DNA of 64,000 nt, from positions 22,692,001 to 22,756,000 of the forward strand of contig OZ231127.1 of the NCBI GenBank assembly GCA_965153355.1, given 5' to 3'. The notes beneath the pieces are model-generated. The model had not been told where the DNA came from. It was given only the letters and a program-made list of their open reading frames with translations, and made no database searches. The stretch's first letter is position 1; each line of letters begins with the position of its first letter. Source of the stretch: Flaccisagitta enflata. Its lineage: Eukaryota; Chaetognatha; Sagittoidea; Aphragmophora. Below, in pieces: positions 29,270-41,775 of this stretch. A program made the translations under genes and the position numbers.

Positions 29270-29560
29270 CCGCTTGTCCTTTGTCTTTGTCTTTTTCTTT
29301 GACTTTGTCTTTGTCTTTGTCTTTGTCTCTTTGTCTTTGTCTTTATCTTCCTGCCTTGTCTTCTTCTTCTTCTTCTTCTTCTTCTTCTTCTCTTCTTCTT
29401 CTTCTTTCTTTATCTTCTTCTTCTTCTCTTCTCTTCTCTTTTCTTTCTTTCTTTCTTTTCTTATTTTTTCTCTTTCTTCTTTCCTTTTTCCTTTTCTCTT
29501 TTTTCTTGTCTTTTTCTTCCTCCTCTTCTCCTTCCTCTACCGAGACATGCCAAGATTCTC
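29270..29560. repeat. CTT/TTTGTC pyrimidine tract
   Basis: (CTTTGT)n near 29275-29350, (CTT)n at 29360-29420, then TTTC-rich sequence. ORFs are artefacts. Confidence 0.85.
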
Positions 29561-29649
29561 TTAGGCCTGCCGACAAGCGGCGCTGCCCGCTGCCCCAGAA
29601 TCAAGATGCCTGTGTAACAGGCGGTTCTACTTACTCTGTGGCGCATGAA

Positions 29650-30960
29650 AAAGCGGACAGTAAGTCTTATAGATCAATCATAGTTGGGAAAAAACTCGAA
29701 AAACGTTTTTCGATTTTTTGAGTTCCAAGTTATGAAAAATCTATACAAAAATCCGTGAGATTCTGAAACTACATCAAATTTCTGACGCAATGCCGCAAAC
29801 CGCATTCATCTAGCTCAAGGCGTTTAGCAATGAGAAGCAACATAAGATTAACACCTCATTTGAAAAATAGCAATAATATTGGCGAGGGTCGGTCATTTAG
29901 AAATATCGTGATTTATTGTGTTTACTGGGGTCAACTGACTCGCCAACCTTGTTTTATATCATATCACAATGAAAAATCACAACTCGAATCATTCCTCATC
30001 TTAAGAAATCCAATTTTTCAAGTCCTTTCAAGGTAACAATATCTGGGCAGCTCTTGAAGCGAATTCAGATTTGCAAAGGGATCAATTATGGACGTAAAGT
30101 TTCAGTACTGTTCATAATTTCCTGATTAGCTGCTTAGACATTTTAAAACAATGCTATTGGATGCTGTGATTCCCCACATGTGACGTTAGACTTCTGTCTT
30201 TTCAAAACACAATAAGCAAGCCAATGAGCGATCACTTGACAGTTCACATTAACCAATCACAGCTCTCTTTGCCGGGACTGGCAAATATCCAGCCATGAAC
30301 TCAGGAAAAACATTGCTTAGCCTGACCGATTTACTCATGTATCACAGCAAACAAAAGTAGTTTTTTTCATTATTTTCTTCGAAAAACATCGGTGACATCA
30401 TTCCGACAATGCTTTAACTTTAATTAAGAGGAAAGCACTATGGATTTATGACGTCACTCCCCTGGAGCTACGGAAATGAGACGATGAGGGAATGACGTGA
30501 ATTGAGAGGATCAGAGGAGAACTCTGTCAGCATTTTAGAAAAACAAAAGAGCATCCGCATTCCTTGCTAATAATATTGCATCTAGTTTCTTTTTGATTTC
30601 TGATTGTAGTAAATTAGTTTCTTTTCAGATAGATTGGAAGTTTTTTTCATCTGACTTTTTGTCCTAGATACAACGCCAAACACTTTCTTGGTTTATTTCA
30701 ACCCCACTGAGTGATTGTGACGGCAAATGACACAAAAGCGAGAAAATGGTAGTGACAAAGGAATGTTGAAGAAGTGGGAAGTCATCATACATTTGTACTA
30801 AATATTTGTCTTAAATTATATAAAAAATCCATAAAGAAGTAGTAGTTGAAGCTCAAAGAGGCAATACTAAGTATATAGCTTATTTCATAGATTTTTTTAT
30901 AAATTCTCGAATGACAAATAAACTTATACCTATTTTGTTGATAAATTTATGCTCTAGATA
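29650..30960. other. Unassigned unique-looking sequence
   Basis: No ORF longer than about 70 codons and no repeat ends recognised. It holds inverted CCAAT motifs (AACCAATCACAGC at about 30250) and TGACGTCA-like sites (TATGACGTCACTCC at about 30449), which might be regulatory but are unsupported by a nearby gene start. Confidence 0.3.
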
Positions 30961-30965
30961 GTAAA

Positions 30966-31098
30966 GAAGAAGCAGAAGCAGAAGAAGAAGAAGAAGAAGA
31001 AGAAGAAGCAGAAGAAGAAGAAGAAGAAGAAGAAGAAGAAGAAGAAGAAGAAGAAGAAGAAGAAGAAGAAGAAGAAGAAAAAGAAGAGGAAGAAAAAA
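30966..31098. repeat. (GAA)n microsatellite
   Basis: About 40 GAA units with a few GCA interruptions at the 5' side. Long purine GAA tracts can form triplex structures. Confidence 0.95.
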
Positions 31099-31414
31099 TA
31101 ATATGAAGAAGAAGGAGGATCAAGATAGGAGTAGAAAGACTGAAAAATCTAAAACAGGAACGCTGTTCTCACTGGATAACATCGATTCTGAGCCTCAGTC
31201 ACGCGAAAAGTAATCGGAGACATCCTCAGGGATGAGCATTTGTGAATGTAGGGCCGAGAAGAAGTGAATTGATATTGAGTCGTATCTTGAAGATATTTTG
31301 TATCATCATCTTACGTCTTTTTTTCACCCCGTATGTTTACATGTAACTGTAAAAGATACGACTTCGAGATTACGTGATAATATTGTGTTTGTTTGTTTGT
31401 TTCATGTTTACGTC

Positions 31415-31447
<33 letters not shown>

Positions 31448-31534
31448 GCAAGAATAATAATTATCCATCAAGTGGATGTTGTAAAAAAGTGAGCAGATAA
31501 AAAAAAGGACCGACACGTGATTATAATTTAAACC

Positions 31535-31873
31535 TTTTTAGTCGCCTGCACGCGACTCTACAACCCGCTTTGTGGGTCCGTCCGTCCGTCCGTCCGTCAC
31601 ACTTTACTTTTTTATTATACTTTAAGTTATCTCTAGTCATTCTAAGTCATTTTAAGTCATTTTAAGTCATTCTAAGTCATTCTAAATCATTTTAAGTCAT
31701 TCTAAGTCATTTTCAGTCTCTTAAGTCAAAAAGGTCAAAGTAGTCATTTTAGTCATTATAGGTCTTTTTAAGTCATTTAAAGTTGTCTTGAGTCATTTTA
31801 AGTCATCTTGAGTCAAAAAAAGTAATCTAAATTCATTATGTCTCGCACGCGACCTACAGGTGTTAGCCTTGTT
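31535..31873 (-). mobile_element. Family H element, AAGTCATTTT array
   Basis: TTTTTAG, hairpin AGTCGCCTGCACGCGACT (one mismatch, 31539-31556), CTACAACCCGCTTTG, (GTCC)n, CACACTTTACTTTTTT, then AAGTCATTTT/AAGTCATTCT 10-bp units (31625-31830). It closes with TCTCGCACGCGACCTACAGG, TGTTAGCCTTGTT. Both ends are complete. Confidence 0.8.
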
Positions 31874-32311
31874 CTACGCAGACTGGGATATCGCCTTCGT
31901 CATGAATCGGAACAAAGAAAGAACTTTACAACTGACTAAAACTAAAAGGTTAAAACTTAAATGCTGAGGATTTGAAAAGGCAAATGGTCTTAATTTTAGG
32001 ATGAAATCCTTATCTCCCATTCCTGCCCATCGTCTCAGCCCAACCCCCCACCCCCGCCCCCAGTTTCAAATCGACACCAACCCACCCTTACTTTTTATGA
32101 TTGGCTCTTTTTTTATGAAAGAAAAGGCGAAAAATTCGACATAAAGAGTGAAAATTCACTGCAAAAGCAGTCTTTGTACAAAGAATCTTAATTTCATTCC
32201 AAAACAAACGTAACTTTTCTCTTATATAAGTGTAAAGTAAAATGAATAGAGCTAGACCATGGAAGGAAGAAAGAACAAGTCAAGAAGTAACGCGGGATTA
32301 CATCATCGTTG

Positions 32312-32722
32312 CGTTTTTGGGCAGCGGCCCCGGAGGGAAAGGTGACCTATGATTCCACACAGTGCAATATTCTTTGATCAACATCCACCCCCACCAAAGG
32401 CTAGATAACAGGCCTCCAAACCATAAATCAAGCTTCACAGACCCCAAATCAGGTCTCTCAGACATCTAATCAGGCTTCTTAGACCATACTCAGGCCTCCC
32501 AAACCCAACTCAGGTCTCCTAGACCAAATTAGGCCTCCTAGACCTAAGACAAGCGTTTTAAACCCCAAATTGGTCCTCTCAGACCCCAACTGAGAAAATC
32601 GTCCTTTGTGGAATCATAGTTCATCTGCTCCTTCAGGGCCGCTGCCCCTTTTACTATCATCATAATCTCATGAAAACTAACTTGGGGACATTGGGTACCG
32701 CTAACCATGTAATGCTTTTGCG
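32312..32722. mobile_element. Family B variant copy
   Basis: TTGGGCAGCGGCCCCGGAGG, GGTGACCTATGATTCCACAC, an array of TCAGGCCTCC/AGACC units, TTGTGGAATCATAGTTCATC, TCAGGGCCGCTGCCCC, TTGGGTACCGCTAACCATGT and GCTTTTGCGACTTTTTA. The terminal motifs are inverted relative to each other. It abuts the family H element that starts at 32725. Confidence 0.65.
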
Positions 32723-32724
32723 AC

Positions 32725-33089
32725 TTTTTAGTTGCGTGCACGCGACTTTACACCCCGCTTTGTCCGTCCGTTGGTCCGTCGGTCCGTCCGTCCGTCGGTC
32801 TGTCACACTTTACTTTTTGGTACTATAACGTCAACTCTTAGGTCATTTTAAGTCATTTTAAGTCATTTATAGTTATTCTAAGTCATTTTGGGTCATTCTA
32901 AGTCATTTTATGTCATTTAAAGTCATTTAAAGTTATTTTAAGTCATTTTTGGTCATTAGGTTTTTTAGTCATTTTAAGTCAATTTTGGTCATTTTAGGTC
33001 ATTCTAAGTCATTGAAAGTCATTCTAAGTCATTCTAAGTCATTCTTTGTCTGTAAGTCTCGCACGCGACTTATAGGTGTTGGCCTTGTT
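32725..33089 (-). mobile_element. Family H element, AAGTCATTTT array
   Basis: TTTTTAG, hairpin AGTTGCGTGCACGCGACT (32729-32746; one G-T wobble), TTACACCCCGCTTTGTCC, GTCC/GTCG tract, CACACTTTACTTTTT, 10-bp AAGTCATTTT units, then GTCTCGCACGCGACTTATAG, GTGTTGGCCTTGTT. About 365 bp, complete. The same orientation and unit type as the copy at 31535. Confidence 0.8.
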
Positions 33090-33324
33090 TAACTAGAGCG
33101 TGATGGATGGACGGAGCCTTTTGTAGAATAGCTAGTCCACGACTGAAAAGTGAACATTGATTGAAAGAAAGAACTTGAGTAAAAAGATAAAAAGAATAAT
33201 TGAATGAGTGATTGAAAGAAAGAATGTGAAAGGCGAGAAAGCAGAATTGCAAAGATCAATCTGCTAAAATCCTAATCCGAAGATCTGAAGAAGGCCTCCC
33301 GACCAACGACCACCAATGCAATGA

Positions 33325-33326
<2 letters not shown>

Positions 33327-33394
<68 letters not shown>
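33327..33394. repeat. (CT)n microsatellite
   Basis: About 34 CT units. Confidence 0.95.
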
Positions 33395-33396
<2 letters not shown>

Positions 33397-33539
33397 ACGA
33401 GGATAATCTTACATATCAAATCGTGGGCAGAGACCGTGAAGAGTGCGTCTGTGTGAGTGCGTGCGTGCATTTGCTTGTGTTTGTATGCGAGTCAGTGTGT
33501 GCAAAGTCACGCTTACATTGGACCGTACAACATCGCACA

Positions 33540-35035
33540 TGAGATGAAAAGAGGCCATGCCTGTCCGTCGTATTTTATGAGAGACTTTTTATAAGAGACA
33601 TGAGCCTGAGATTTGCCAAAATTTTAAGAACAAAACAAAAGAATACCCAGGCTGAGATTCAGTTTTGGAAATTAAAAAAAAATACATGAGAATCCTTATA
33701 AAATTAATGATAAGTATACAAAATTTTCAGAGAAATTAGTGGTTTATCCTGGTTTAGCATTCCAAATTAGACAAAATATTCATGGTTCTATAGTAATGAA
33801 CAAGTATTTGACTGAATGTATATATAATAGAATATTGTTAAAGGGTGTTATTTTTAAATTTTTCGTATATTTCACAAGTCGAAAAAATTAACAACAGTTT
33901 AAGAGAATTTGAGCCTGAAAACGGCAAAAAATTAAAGAGAATCCAGGCTGAGTTTAATATATGATGTCTCTAGAAAAAAAATGCGGGAAAGAATCGATAT
34001 GCAATTATTTTTCACAAAAGAATAATACTCGTTCCCTTCTTTTTCATCAGTGGTTTATACTGTGACGTTCATTCACTTATCGGTCAATCATTTTAATGTT
34101 CTTTGATGACGTCAAGGTTGTTAAGAGGGGGAAAAACAAAAGATAAAATAGAGCAGGAATAAAAAATCAAATTTAGGAGCGTCGAGAAACGCAATTTGAA
34201 AAGCACGAGAATTTATGAAAAAAATGAAAAACATTGAGTGAAAAAAAATGAAATGATAAAAAAAAAGAAAGAACATCGGGCGTTATTCTTGGGATGTTGA
34301 GGTGTTGTTTTAAAGGTTTTTTTTCTTTTGAGAAGACCAAAACACAACGAGATGGAGGGAAATATAACGACGCAATTGTGCAAAGAAAGTTATTGACTAT
34401 GTCTATCCATGGACAAACGGTATAAATGTAAAAATGGATGAGTAGGTCTAATTGGTACAAAATATCCTTGGCCATAAGACATAATTATCAGATAATTATC
34501 AGATAATTATCAGATAATCATCAGATAATTATCAGATAATTATAAGGTAATTATCAGACGGGTATTTTGTTAATCAAAATAAAATAAAATCTATAGAAAT
34601 GAAAACGGCCGTTCTCATCCCGAGGAGCAATATTACGCTGGCATTGTGTTTATTTTCTTTTTGGTTGGTTTAGGATTCCTTGACTTTTTCTTCCGATGAA
34701 TGAAAGAAAAAAACAAAAAAGGTCGGTCTGAGAGGATTTTCGGATTTGCACTTTTTATTCTTTATAAGAACCTAGTTTATAAGAACATAAAGCTCAAAAA
34801 TTAAGAATGTTGTAATTATTTTACTAGTAGCTATCTGTATCTCCTTTGAAGGCTTCAGAAAAAAAATGACGTTCTTATAAAAATAAAAATTGTACTTTTT
34901 ACTCCTAGAATAAAAAAAAACATATATTGATGGCATTCAGCATCTCATCAGTTTAATTTCTCCGGATATAATCACACGGATATTCTAAAGAAAATCTTTT
35001 GAGAAGCTCTATTTTTATACTTTGGACAAAAGAAA
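33540..35035. other. AT-rich region without recognised genes
   Basis: It contains an 11-bp repeat ATAATTATCAG (about 7 copies, 34483-34555). A segment beginning GAGCCTGA and ending CCAGGCTGAG is present twice (about 33603-33655 and 33908-33952). No ORF is supported; the minus-strand Phe-rich ORF at 34173-34475 has only low-complexity composition. Confidence 0.4.
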
Positions 35036-35037
35036 AA

Positions 35038-35125
35038 GTTTTTGAGTTAGAGTTAGAGTTAGAGTTAGAGTTAGAGTTAGAGTTAGAGTTATCAAAAACA
35101 GAATCAGAATCAGAATCAGACAGTC
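35038..35125. repeat. (GAGTTA)n and (AGAATC)n hexamer repeats
   Basis: Eight GAGTTA units at 35043-35090 followed by AGAATC units. These are not telomere repeats. Confidence 0.85.
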
Positions 35126-35229
35126 AGATACACCGCTACCCATTTCACGAGCGGGCTAGCAGGGGCAGTGATAAAAAAGGTTATCATGCATTTGGGCAGG
35201 AGGATAAAGGCAAAAACCACCCATAAAGA

Positions 35230-35640
35230 CCAAAAAAGTAAAGTTTGAATGACGAACGGACAGACAAAGTGGGTTGTAGAGCCGCGTGCATTCGACTAGA
35301 AATAAAGAACAATATTCAATAAACTCAAGTGTTGATCTAGTATATCCAGGGCATGGGCAAGACGGGTCAGTGTGCCAGCTGAGCCCCAATCCAAAAATGT
35401 TTAACTTTAAGGTGTTGACGAATGAGTTTTGAGTGATTGATGTTGGCGGTTGGGTTTTGTGGGTGGAGCTGACCCGCGACATGTTGATTAATTGAATAAG
35501 AGAAAAAAAGAAGTAATAACCACCCCCCTCCCCCCCCCCCCACCACACACAATCACAACCGTATTTTCACACATTTCTACTCGAGCTTTACGAACGGGCC
35601 GGAGGACGGACAGACGGACAATCCACGACTAAAAACAAAT
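35230..35640. mobile_element. Two family H 3' ends, one with a diverged left part
   Basis: 35230-35305: AAAAGTAAAGTTTGAATGAC, GAACGGACAGACAAAGTGGG, TTGTAG, hairpin-like GCCGCGTGCATTCGACT. 35345-35632: a GGGCATGGGCAAGACGGGTC-like left part, a C-rich stretch, CTCGAGCTTTACGAACGGGC, GGACGGACAGACGGACAA and TCCACGACTAAAAA. The C-rich stretch and CTCGAG motif are shared with 51891-52094. Confidence 0.5.
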
Positions 35641-36629
35641 CAGGAGAATGTTGCCACAAACCGAAAGAAAAATGAGAAAATTGTCATTTCAGCCAAAAAC
35701 AACATGTATCTGTAGAGAAAATATGGTTAGGATATCCGAATATAATAGTCCTTCAAAATACAACAAGATTTACTAACGTTGCGTTGCACGTTGGTTGGCT
35801 GGTTGTTTGATTGGTCATATTTTTTTTAATAGGACGCACATGAAAAAAGGATACGTTTCGGATGAAAAAAGTAGTCAGAATAAGAGATGAAAAAGAAAAA
35901 AATTTCGTTGAATTTTTTTTCTCATTTTTTTAAAGCATGGTCGTCTGGATGGAGAAGGTGTGCAAACTGTGAATCGATTTCTACGAGGGAGTGTGCAAAT
36001 TGTTGAGCGAATGCGAAAAAAAGAAGGAAGGCTGAAGGCTGAAGTCTGAAGGCTGAAGGTGGTTCCATTTAGAAAGGATTTTCACAGGCGCGAAATTTCG
36101 CTGAAACACTCGCAAAATGACAAAAAGGGAAGGAAAAGAAAGCACGAAAAAAAGCAAGTAAAACCAAAATTTAAGGGAGTACGAGATTCAGGAGAAAATC
36201 ACTTTTTTCAAAATATCACCCTTGCTACCAGATAAACATGTGAGTAGGGCTTAGATAAGATGTTAGAAACTTTTTTCAGCTCAATTGGTTGAAAAAAACC
36301 CCTGGGCTTGCTTAAAAAACAGAATTTTATATGGTTTTTCACGTTTTTGCCAGTTATTTTTGGAAAGAAAGTGTTTAAATTTAATTCTAAACCTATTTTT
36401 CAACTTTAAAATTAGAAAGTGTGCCTGAAATAGTGAAAGGACACTGCCAGTCTAAGAATTGATTAAAAAAAAATCAATTTTTCTCAAAAAAATGAATCTT
36501 TTAAACACTTAAAAATGTTATTTTGCTTAAAATTCTTTCTGTGACTCTGTCTGCCTCTTTCACTCTTTTCTTTCCTCTCTTACTCTTTCTCCCCTCTCAC
36601 CTTTCTCCCCTCCATTCTGTTGGATCAGC

Positions 36630-37515
36630 AACCTAGACTAACTCATTTGACTCTTCGAAGTACCCTTCAAAATTTGTACAAACAAATGTTGGAACCAATC
36701 CCAGGTTTGAAATTCAGCTCAGTTGAGAAGCATGCTCTTCCTGCTTTTGAGGATGGATTTGGAAGAAAGTACAAACAAGAATGGATGGAGTCTTTTTGCA
36801 AGCATCTTGAGCAGTACAATGTCAACAAACTGGAAAGTACAATGCAAGTCTTGATGAAACAGCTTGCTGCAACTCTGTCAAGGCAACGAGGAATTCAGTA
36901 TGAATTTGGTCCAGAATATATGGAATACTCAGCAAAGAAAGCAGCAGGAACATTGGGAGAGACACACTTAAAGCCTCTGTCAGAAATCTTCACTGAAGAA
37001 CAGCTTACGACCATCCCTGTGGACAACAAAGTTGGAGAAAATTATTTTGAACATCTATCTCAACAGCTAAGAAGCAAGGGAGGCTCTGCTTTCCAAGCTA
37101 TCACTGACAGACTTGTGCTAAAAAGAAGTTCAGATCTTGCCTTTGGTAATGAGGGAGCCAACATGTTGAAGGACAAAGAGCTCAAGGCCAAACAAAAAGA
37201 AGTTCATCAAATTGAAGCAGATTTTTCAAAGTCTCAGAAAGAGATCATGAAAGCAAAGTTGGCCTTGACAGACAGTGAAGCAGACAAGCTGGCAAGAGAT
37301 ATGGCCAAAAATAAACTGATTTCTTTATGTGCGCAAAATGGAACAAAACACAAGTATATTGCACCGCTCTCATCTCAAGCTGAGGTTAAACAGTGCTATG
37401 ACAGGATCAAAAAGCTGAGTGAGGCTGATCAGTTGGCTATTCTGCGCCAAGAAGTTAAGTTGAAAAAGGCTTTGTTTTCAGAAATGCCAAATGATTTTGT
37501 CTATTTCAAGCAGTA
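36630..37515 (+). pseudogene. Transposon-encoded protein, part 1 (split by MITE)
   Basis: A long polypyrimidine tract (36540-36620) and GGATCAG precede the open frame, so 36630 is probably a 3' splice site rather than a start; no ATG-initiated N-terminus is visible. The residues include KKAAGTLGETHLKPLSEIFT, then VDNKVGENYFEHLSQQLRSK, a coiled-coil-like Lys/Glu segment (LKDKELKAKQKEVHQIEADF), and RQEVKLKKALFSEMPN. The N-x-x-x-E-x-x-F pattern resembles C-terminal regions of some transposases (N-K-x-x-E-x-x-F), but I cannot assign a superfamily. The frame stops shortly after the MITE begins. Part 2 resumes in the compensated frame at 38295. Confidence 0.65.
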
Positions 37516-38292
37516 CAGGGTGTCCTAAGTCAGTTGCAACATAAAGAATTGACATATCTCTGCTTCTAGGAACTCAAATTGATTTCTGAAAAAAGATCTA
37601 CGAAGATCTAGATCTGCACTTTTTATCATACCAAACTTCCACTTTGAAAATTGGATAGATGCAGGTCAGAAGAACATCAAATAAATGGTAACATTAAGTG
37701 GAAAATTATATTTTTTATAGCTGTATTTGAAAGTAGCTGACTTTAACTCTCTGCCACTTTGTGAAAAATTGATCCAGAAACCTGGGATTAGTCTCAAATG
37801 AAAGATAATTGTATATAGCTTGTACATCTGCATAGAAATCTTGGAAAATTTTGACAGTTCATGACTTTACTGATGATTTTGGTCAAACATTATCAAAATC
37901 AAAAGTGAAAATCTGGAAAAAACCAATGAAAATCTTACTAGATCTTGGAAAATTGTCAAATTTTTTTGGTGATCTAAAATCTATGACAAATCATCTGCTA
38001 TTTGAGACCAATCGCAGGGTTTTAGCTCAATTGGTTGAAAAATGACAAGCAATTAAAGACAGCTACTGCCAACTACAGCAAAAAGTAAAAAACTAAGAAA
38101 AAACATGGTCAGAAATCACTTGTGTATTTCAAAGAAATGTGGCCCCTAAACAAATTGTCGGATTATCATTAAATTTTGCATGTAAAAAGTGCAGACCAAG
38201 ATCTTTTTAGATCTTTTTTCAGAAATTGATTTGAAGACCTAGAAGCAGAGATATGTCGATTCTTTATGTTGCAACTGACTTGGGACACCCTG
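37516..38292. mobile_element. TA-flanked MITE inserted in the transposon CDS
   Basis: CAGGGTGTCCTAAGTCAGTT at the left and AACTGACTTGGGACACCCTG at the right are inverted repeats extending about 108 bp (through ATCTCTGCTTCTAGG and AAAAAAGATCT). TA flanks both sides (37514-37515, 38293-38294). Removing the element and one TA leaves a continuous reading frame. Length 777 bp, no transposase. Tc1/mariner-type MITE by TSD and the CAG start. Confidence 0.9.
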
Positions 38293-38294
38293 TA

Positions 38295-38814
38295 CAATAT
38301 CACAGCCAAACAGATGTATGAAAATCTGCTTGCTTTGCACACAGTTGACCCATCTGACCAAGAGGTCATTACTGTAGAAGATGTTTATGTGGCTTCTGAG
38401 TCAGTAGGTACTCAGTCTGCCGATAAGCAAGCCAAGAGGTCTAGAGTACCTGTGGAGGAGCCTCTGAGGGACTTTAATTGGCCATTACAGGAAGAAGAAT
38501 TTGTTATCACATTGCAAGAAGATAGCTGGAACCTTGGTTCTGTGCAATCTTACAATCAGCAACAAGATAGCATTTGTGTGCAAGCTCTCACTACTCTGAA
38601 AACAAGAGCAAAGGATGATCAAGGAAAAACATATTGGATCTATCCCAATGATGAAGTTTTTGATGACTTTGAAAGGAAACACATACTTGAAATCAGGCCT
38701 TCAGTCACCTTGGCTAAAAATGTAAAAAAAAAAGATTTGGTCTTTGCCCTTCTCAACCGTGAGATCATTGAAGCCATGTGGAGACAACTGATTGGCTCAG
38801 ATGGGGCAGAATAA
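38295..38814 (+). pseudogene. Transposon-encoded protein, part 2
   Basis: It continues the frame of part 1 after the MITE: NITAKQMYENLLALHTVDPS, then a Ser/Thr/Arg linker, FNWPLQEEEFVITLQEDSWN, KTYWIYPNDEVFDDFERKHI, KKKDLVFALLNREIIEAMWR and a stop at the end of LIGSDGAE. Splitting is a single clean insertion; otherwise the C-terminal 170 codons are intact, so the insertion may be recent or the split may be tolerated as a non-autonomous element. Confidence 0.65.
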
Positions 38815-39859
38815 TGGTTAAAAGTGCAATCTACACACACAGAACTCTTTGAGAGAGCTTATGAGTTTCAAAATCATTGTGGGAGAACAGTCATTTGTAG
38901 TCATGTTGCATTAGAAAAAAACTGGCATATGAAATGGTCTTTCTATTTATGTCCCTCCTGTCTCCCACACTCTCCTCTCTGATCTTCCCCATGAATTCGT
39001 TCATATAGCATTTCCACATACATGCAATTTTTTGACAATCACCCCAACTAACACTCATACTTCCTATTTTTGCTCATCCAAATTGTCTGCATGATCATTG
39101 GATCTTTTATTTAAGATTCTTGAACTTCATTGTTTTATGCAATTTCAATTTCTGAATGATGGTTGATGTGATTACAGATATTTAAGTGTACTGAAGAAAA
39201 TATCTGAACTTTTTCTTTCCTCTTTTTTCAATTGGTGAGGTTGTGATCAAATCAATTCAAGCTAGAAAAACAGAGTACTACTTGAAATGCTCAAGAATCA
39301 TACCGTATTTGTATAATATTAACTAATTCTTTTCAAGAACAAAGAAGCTACTTATCATAAATAAAGAGATGTAGAGTCTATGCATTTAGATTCATGAAAT
39401 AAGACATGAAAACTTAAGCAAGTTTTTTATTTTCACTAAAAAACTAATATTTTGTCTCAAAAACGCCTTAAAAATGCTGAAAATATGGTCGTTTTCGTTT
39501 TTTGAGCCTGCCCAGGGTTTTTTTTCAAGCCACAACCCCCAAATTGGTACAAACCCATATATTTTGAGTCTACTGAGCCAAAAAAAGGGTAGCAAGCTCA
39601 TTTCCTTTCGGTGACCCATTCTCGTACTCCCTTAACCAAATAAGGTTTACAAAAAAGAGGGGGAAGGATGATAGTAGCTGAGACAAGGCCGTAAACCACA
39701 ATCGATACAATGCAATGCAATACGATACCATCAAGTTCTGTCAGCCTCTGCTTAGTCTACATGGAGAACACGGATGCAAAACATCATGAAAACGTGGTAA
39801 AAGACAACAAATTTTTTTTTTTTTTTTGTTAAATGGCGAAAACGCAAAACAAAATAGTG

Positions 39860-39971
<112 letters not shown>

Positions 39972-40196
39972 AAACCACTGATGATTACAAAGACATTACG
40001 ACAGGATCGACTGTGCGGAGATTAAAATGATGATGATGATGAAGATGACGTTAAAGATGAGGATGAGGATGATGATCAATCTCCAGGTTTTTATTTTCAC
40101 TGCATGAATACAAGCAAATCCTGGGCGTAGCTTCTTCAGGGTTGAAAATCACTCTTGAAAACGTCCTCGAAACGCGAAAAATGACTTTATTCACCC

Positions 40197-41148
<952 letters not shown>

Positions 41149-41236
<88 letters not shown>
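41149..41236. repeat. (GA)n microsatellite
   Basis: About 43 GA units. Confidence 0.95.
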
Positions 41237-41237
<1 letters not shown>

Positions 41238-41775
41238 CGAGGTCTAGATTCTATCAGTCAGATTTGGGTGAGCAATCGCCCAAAATTGATAACAGTAAAA
41301 GAGCAGACAAAAGAGGTTGAATGACTGGCTCATGCTCATGCTTTCTTACATTTACAATGTCTTTCATTCGATATTCATTCATGTCATGGACGAATTATTC
41401 ATGTCTGAAATTAAAAAAACAGTTTCATACCGACTGATTTCCTTTAAACAGTTACAAATGTCAAGTATCCTGTCTCAAATTCGAAATCTTTCCAATCTTT
41501 ATCAAAGATCGTTTTCCATTTTTTCCTAAGTTGAACTCTCCTTTAGTATTTCTTGTAGACTTATAATTTTCCACCCTTTGTACGTAATCAATACGTAGAT
41601 CTGCTATCAAATTTTGTATGTACCAAAAAGCCAAATCTTGGTAAAAAAATGCGATTCACTTGATATTGCTCTACGCCTAGCTTAGTTCTGATCCAGAAAG
41701 GACTGATTCTTTGGGAAAAGCTGACTACTAAGCTGTTCCTATTATTTTTTGAATGATGACCAAACAAATAGAAAA

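Larger units (their letters stand above)
36175..39631 (+). mobile_element. TTAA-flanked DNA transposon
   Basis: 12-bp exact inverted termini GGGAGTACGAGA (36175-36186) and TCTCGTACTCCC (39620-39631), each flanked by TTAA (36171-36174, 39632-39635). A second inverted pair lies about 100-110 bp inside: TTGAAAAAAACCCCTGGGCT and AGCCTGCCCAGGGTTTTTTT. TTAA duplication is typical of piggyBac and Kolobok-type superfamilies. The encoded protein (36630-38814) is not recognisably a piggyBac transposase. The element lacks an obvious 5' coding exon, so it may be an internally deleted copy, and its CDS is split by a MITE. Confidence 0.75.

Noticed and set aside
35043-35090. Telomere-like hexamer (GAGTTA)n
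   Set aside because: The unit is not TTAGGG or a known telomere variant and it lies inside an internal repeat-rich region.
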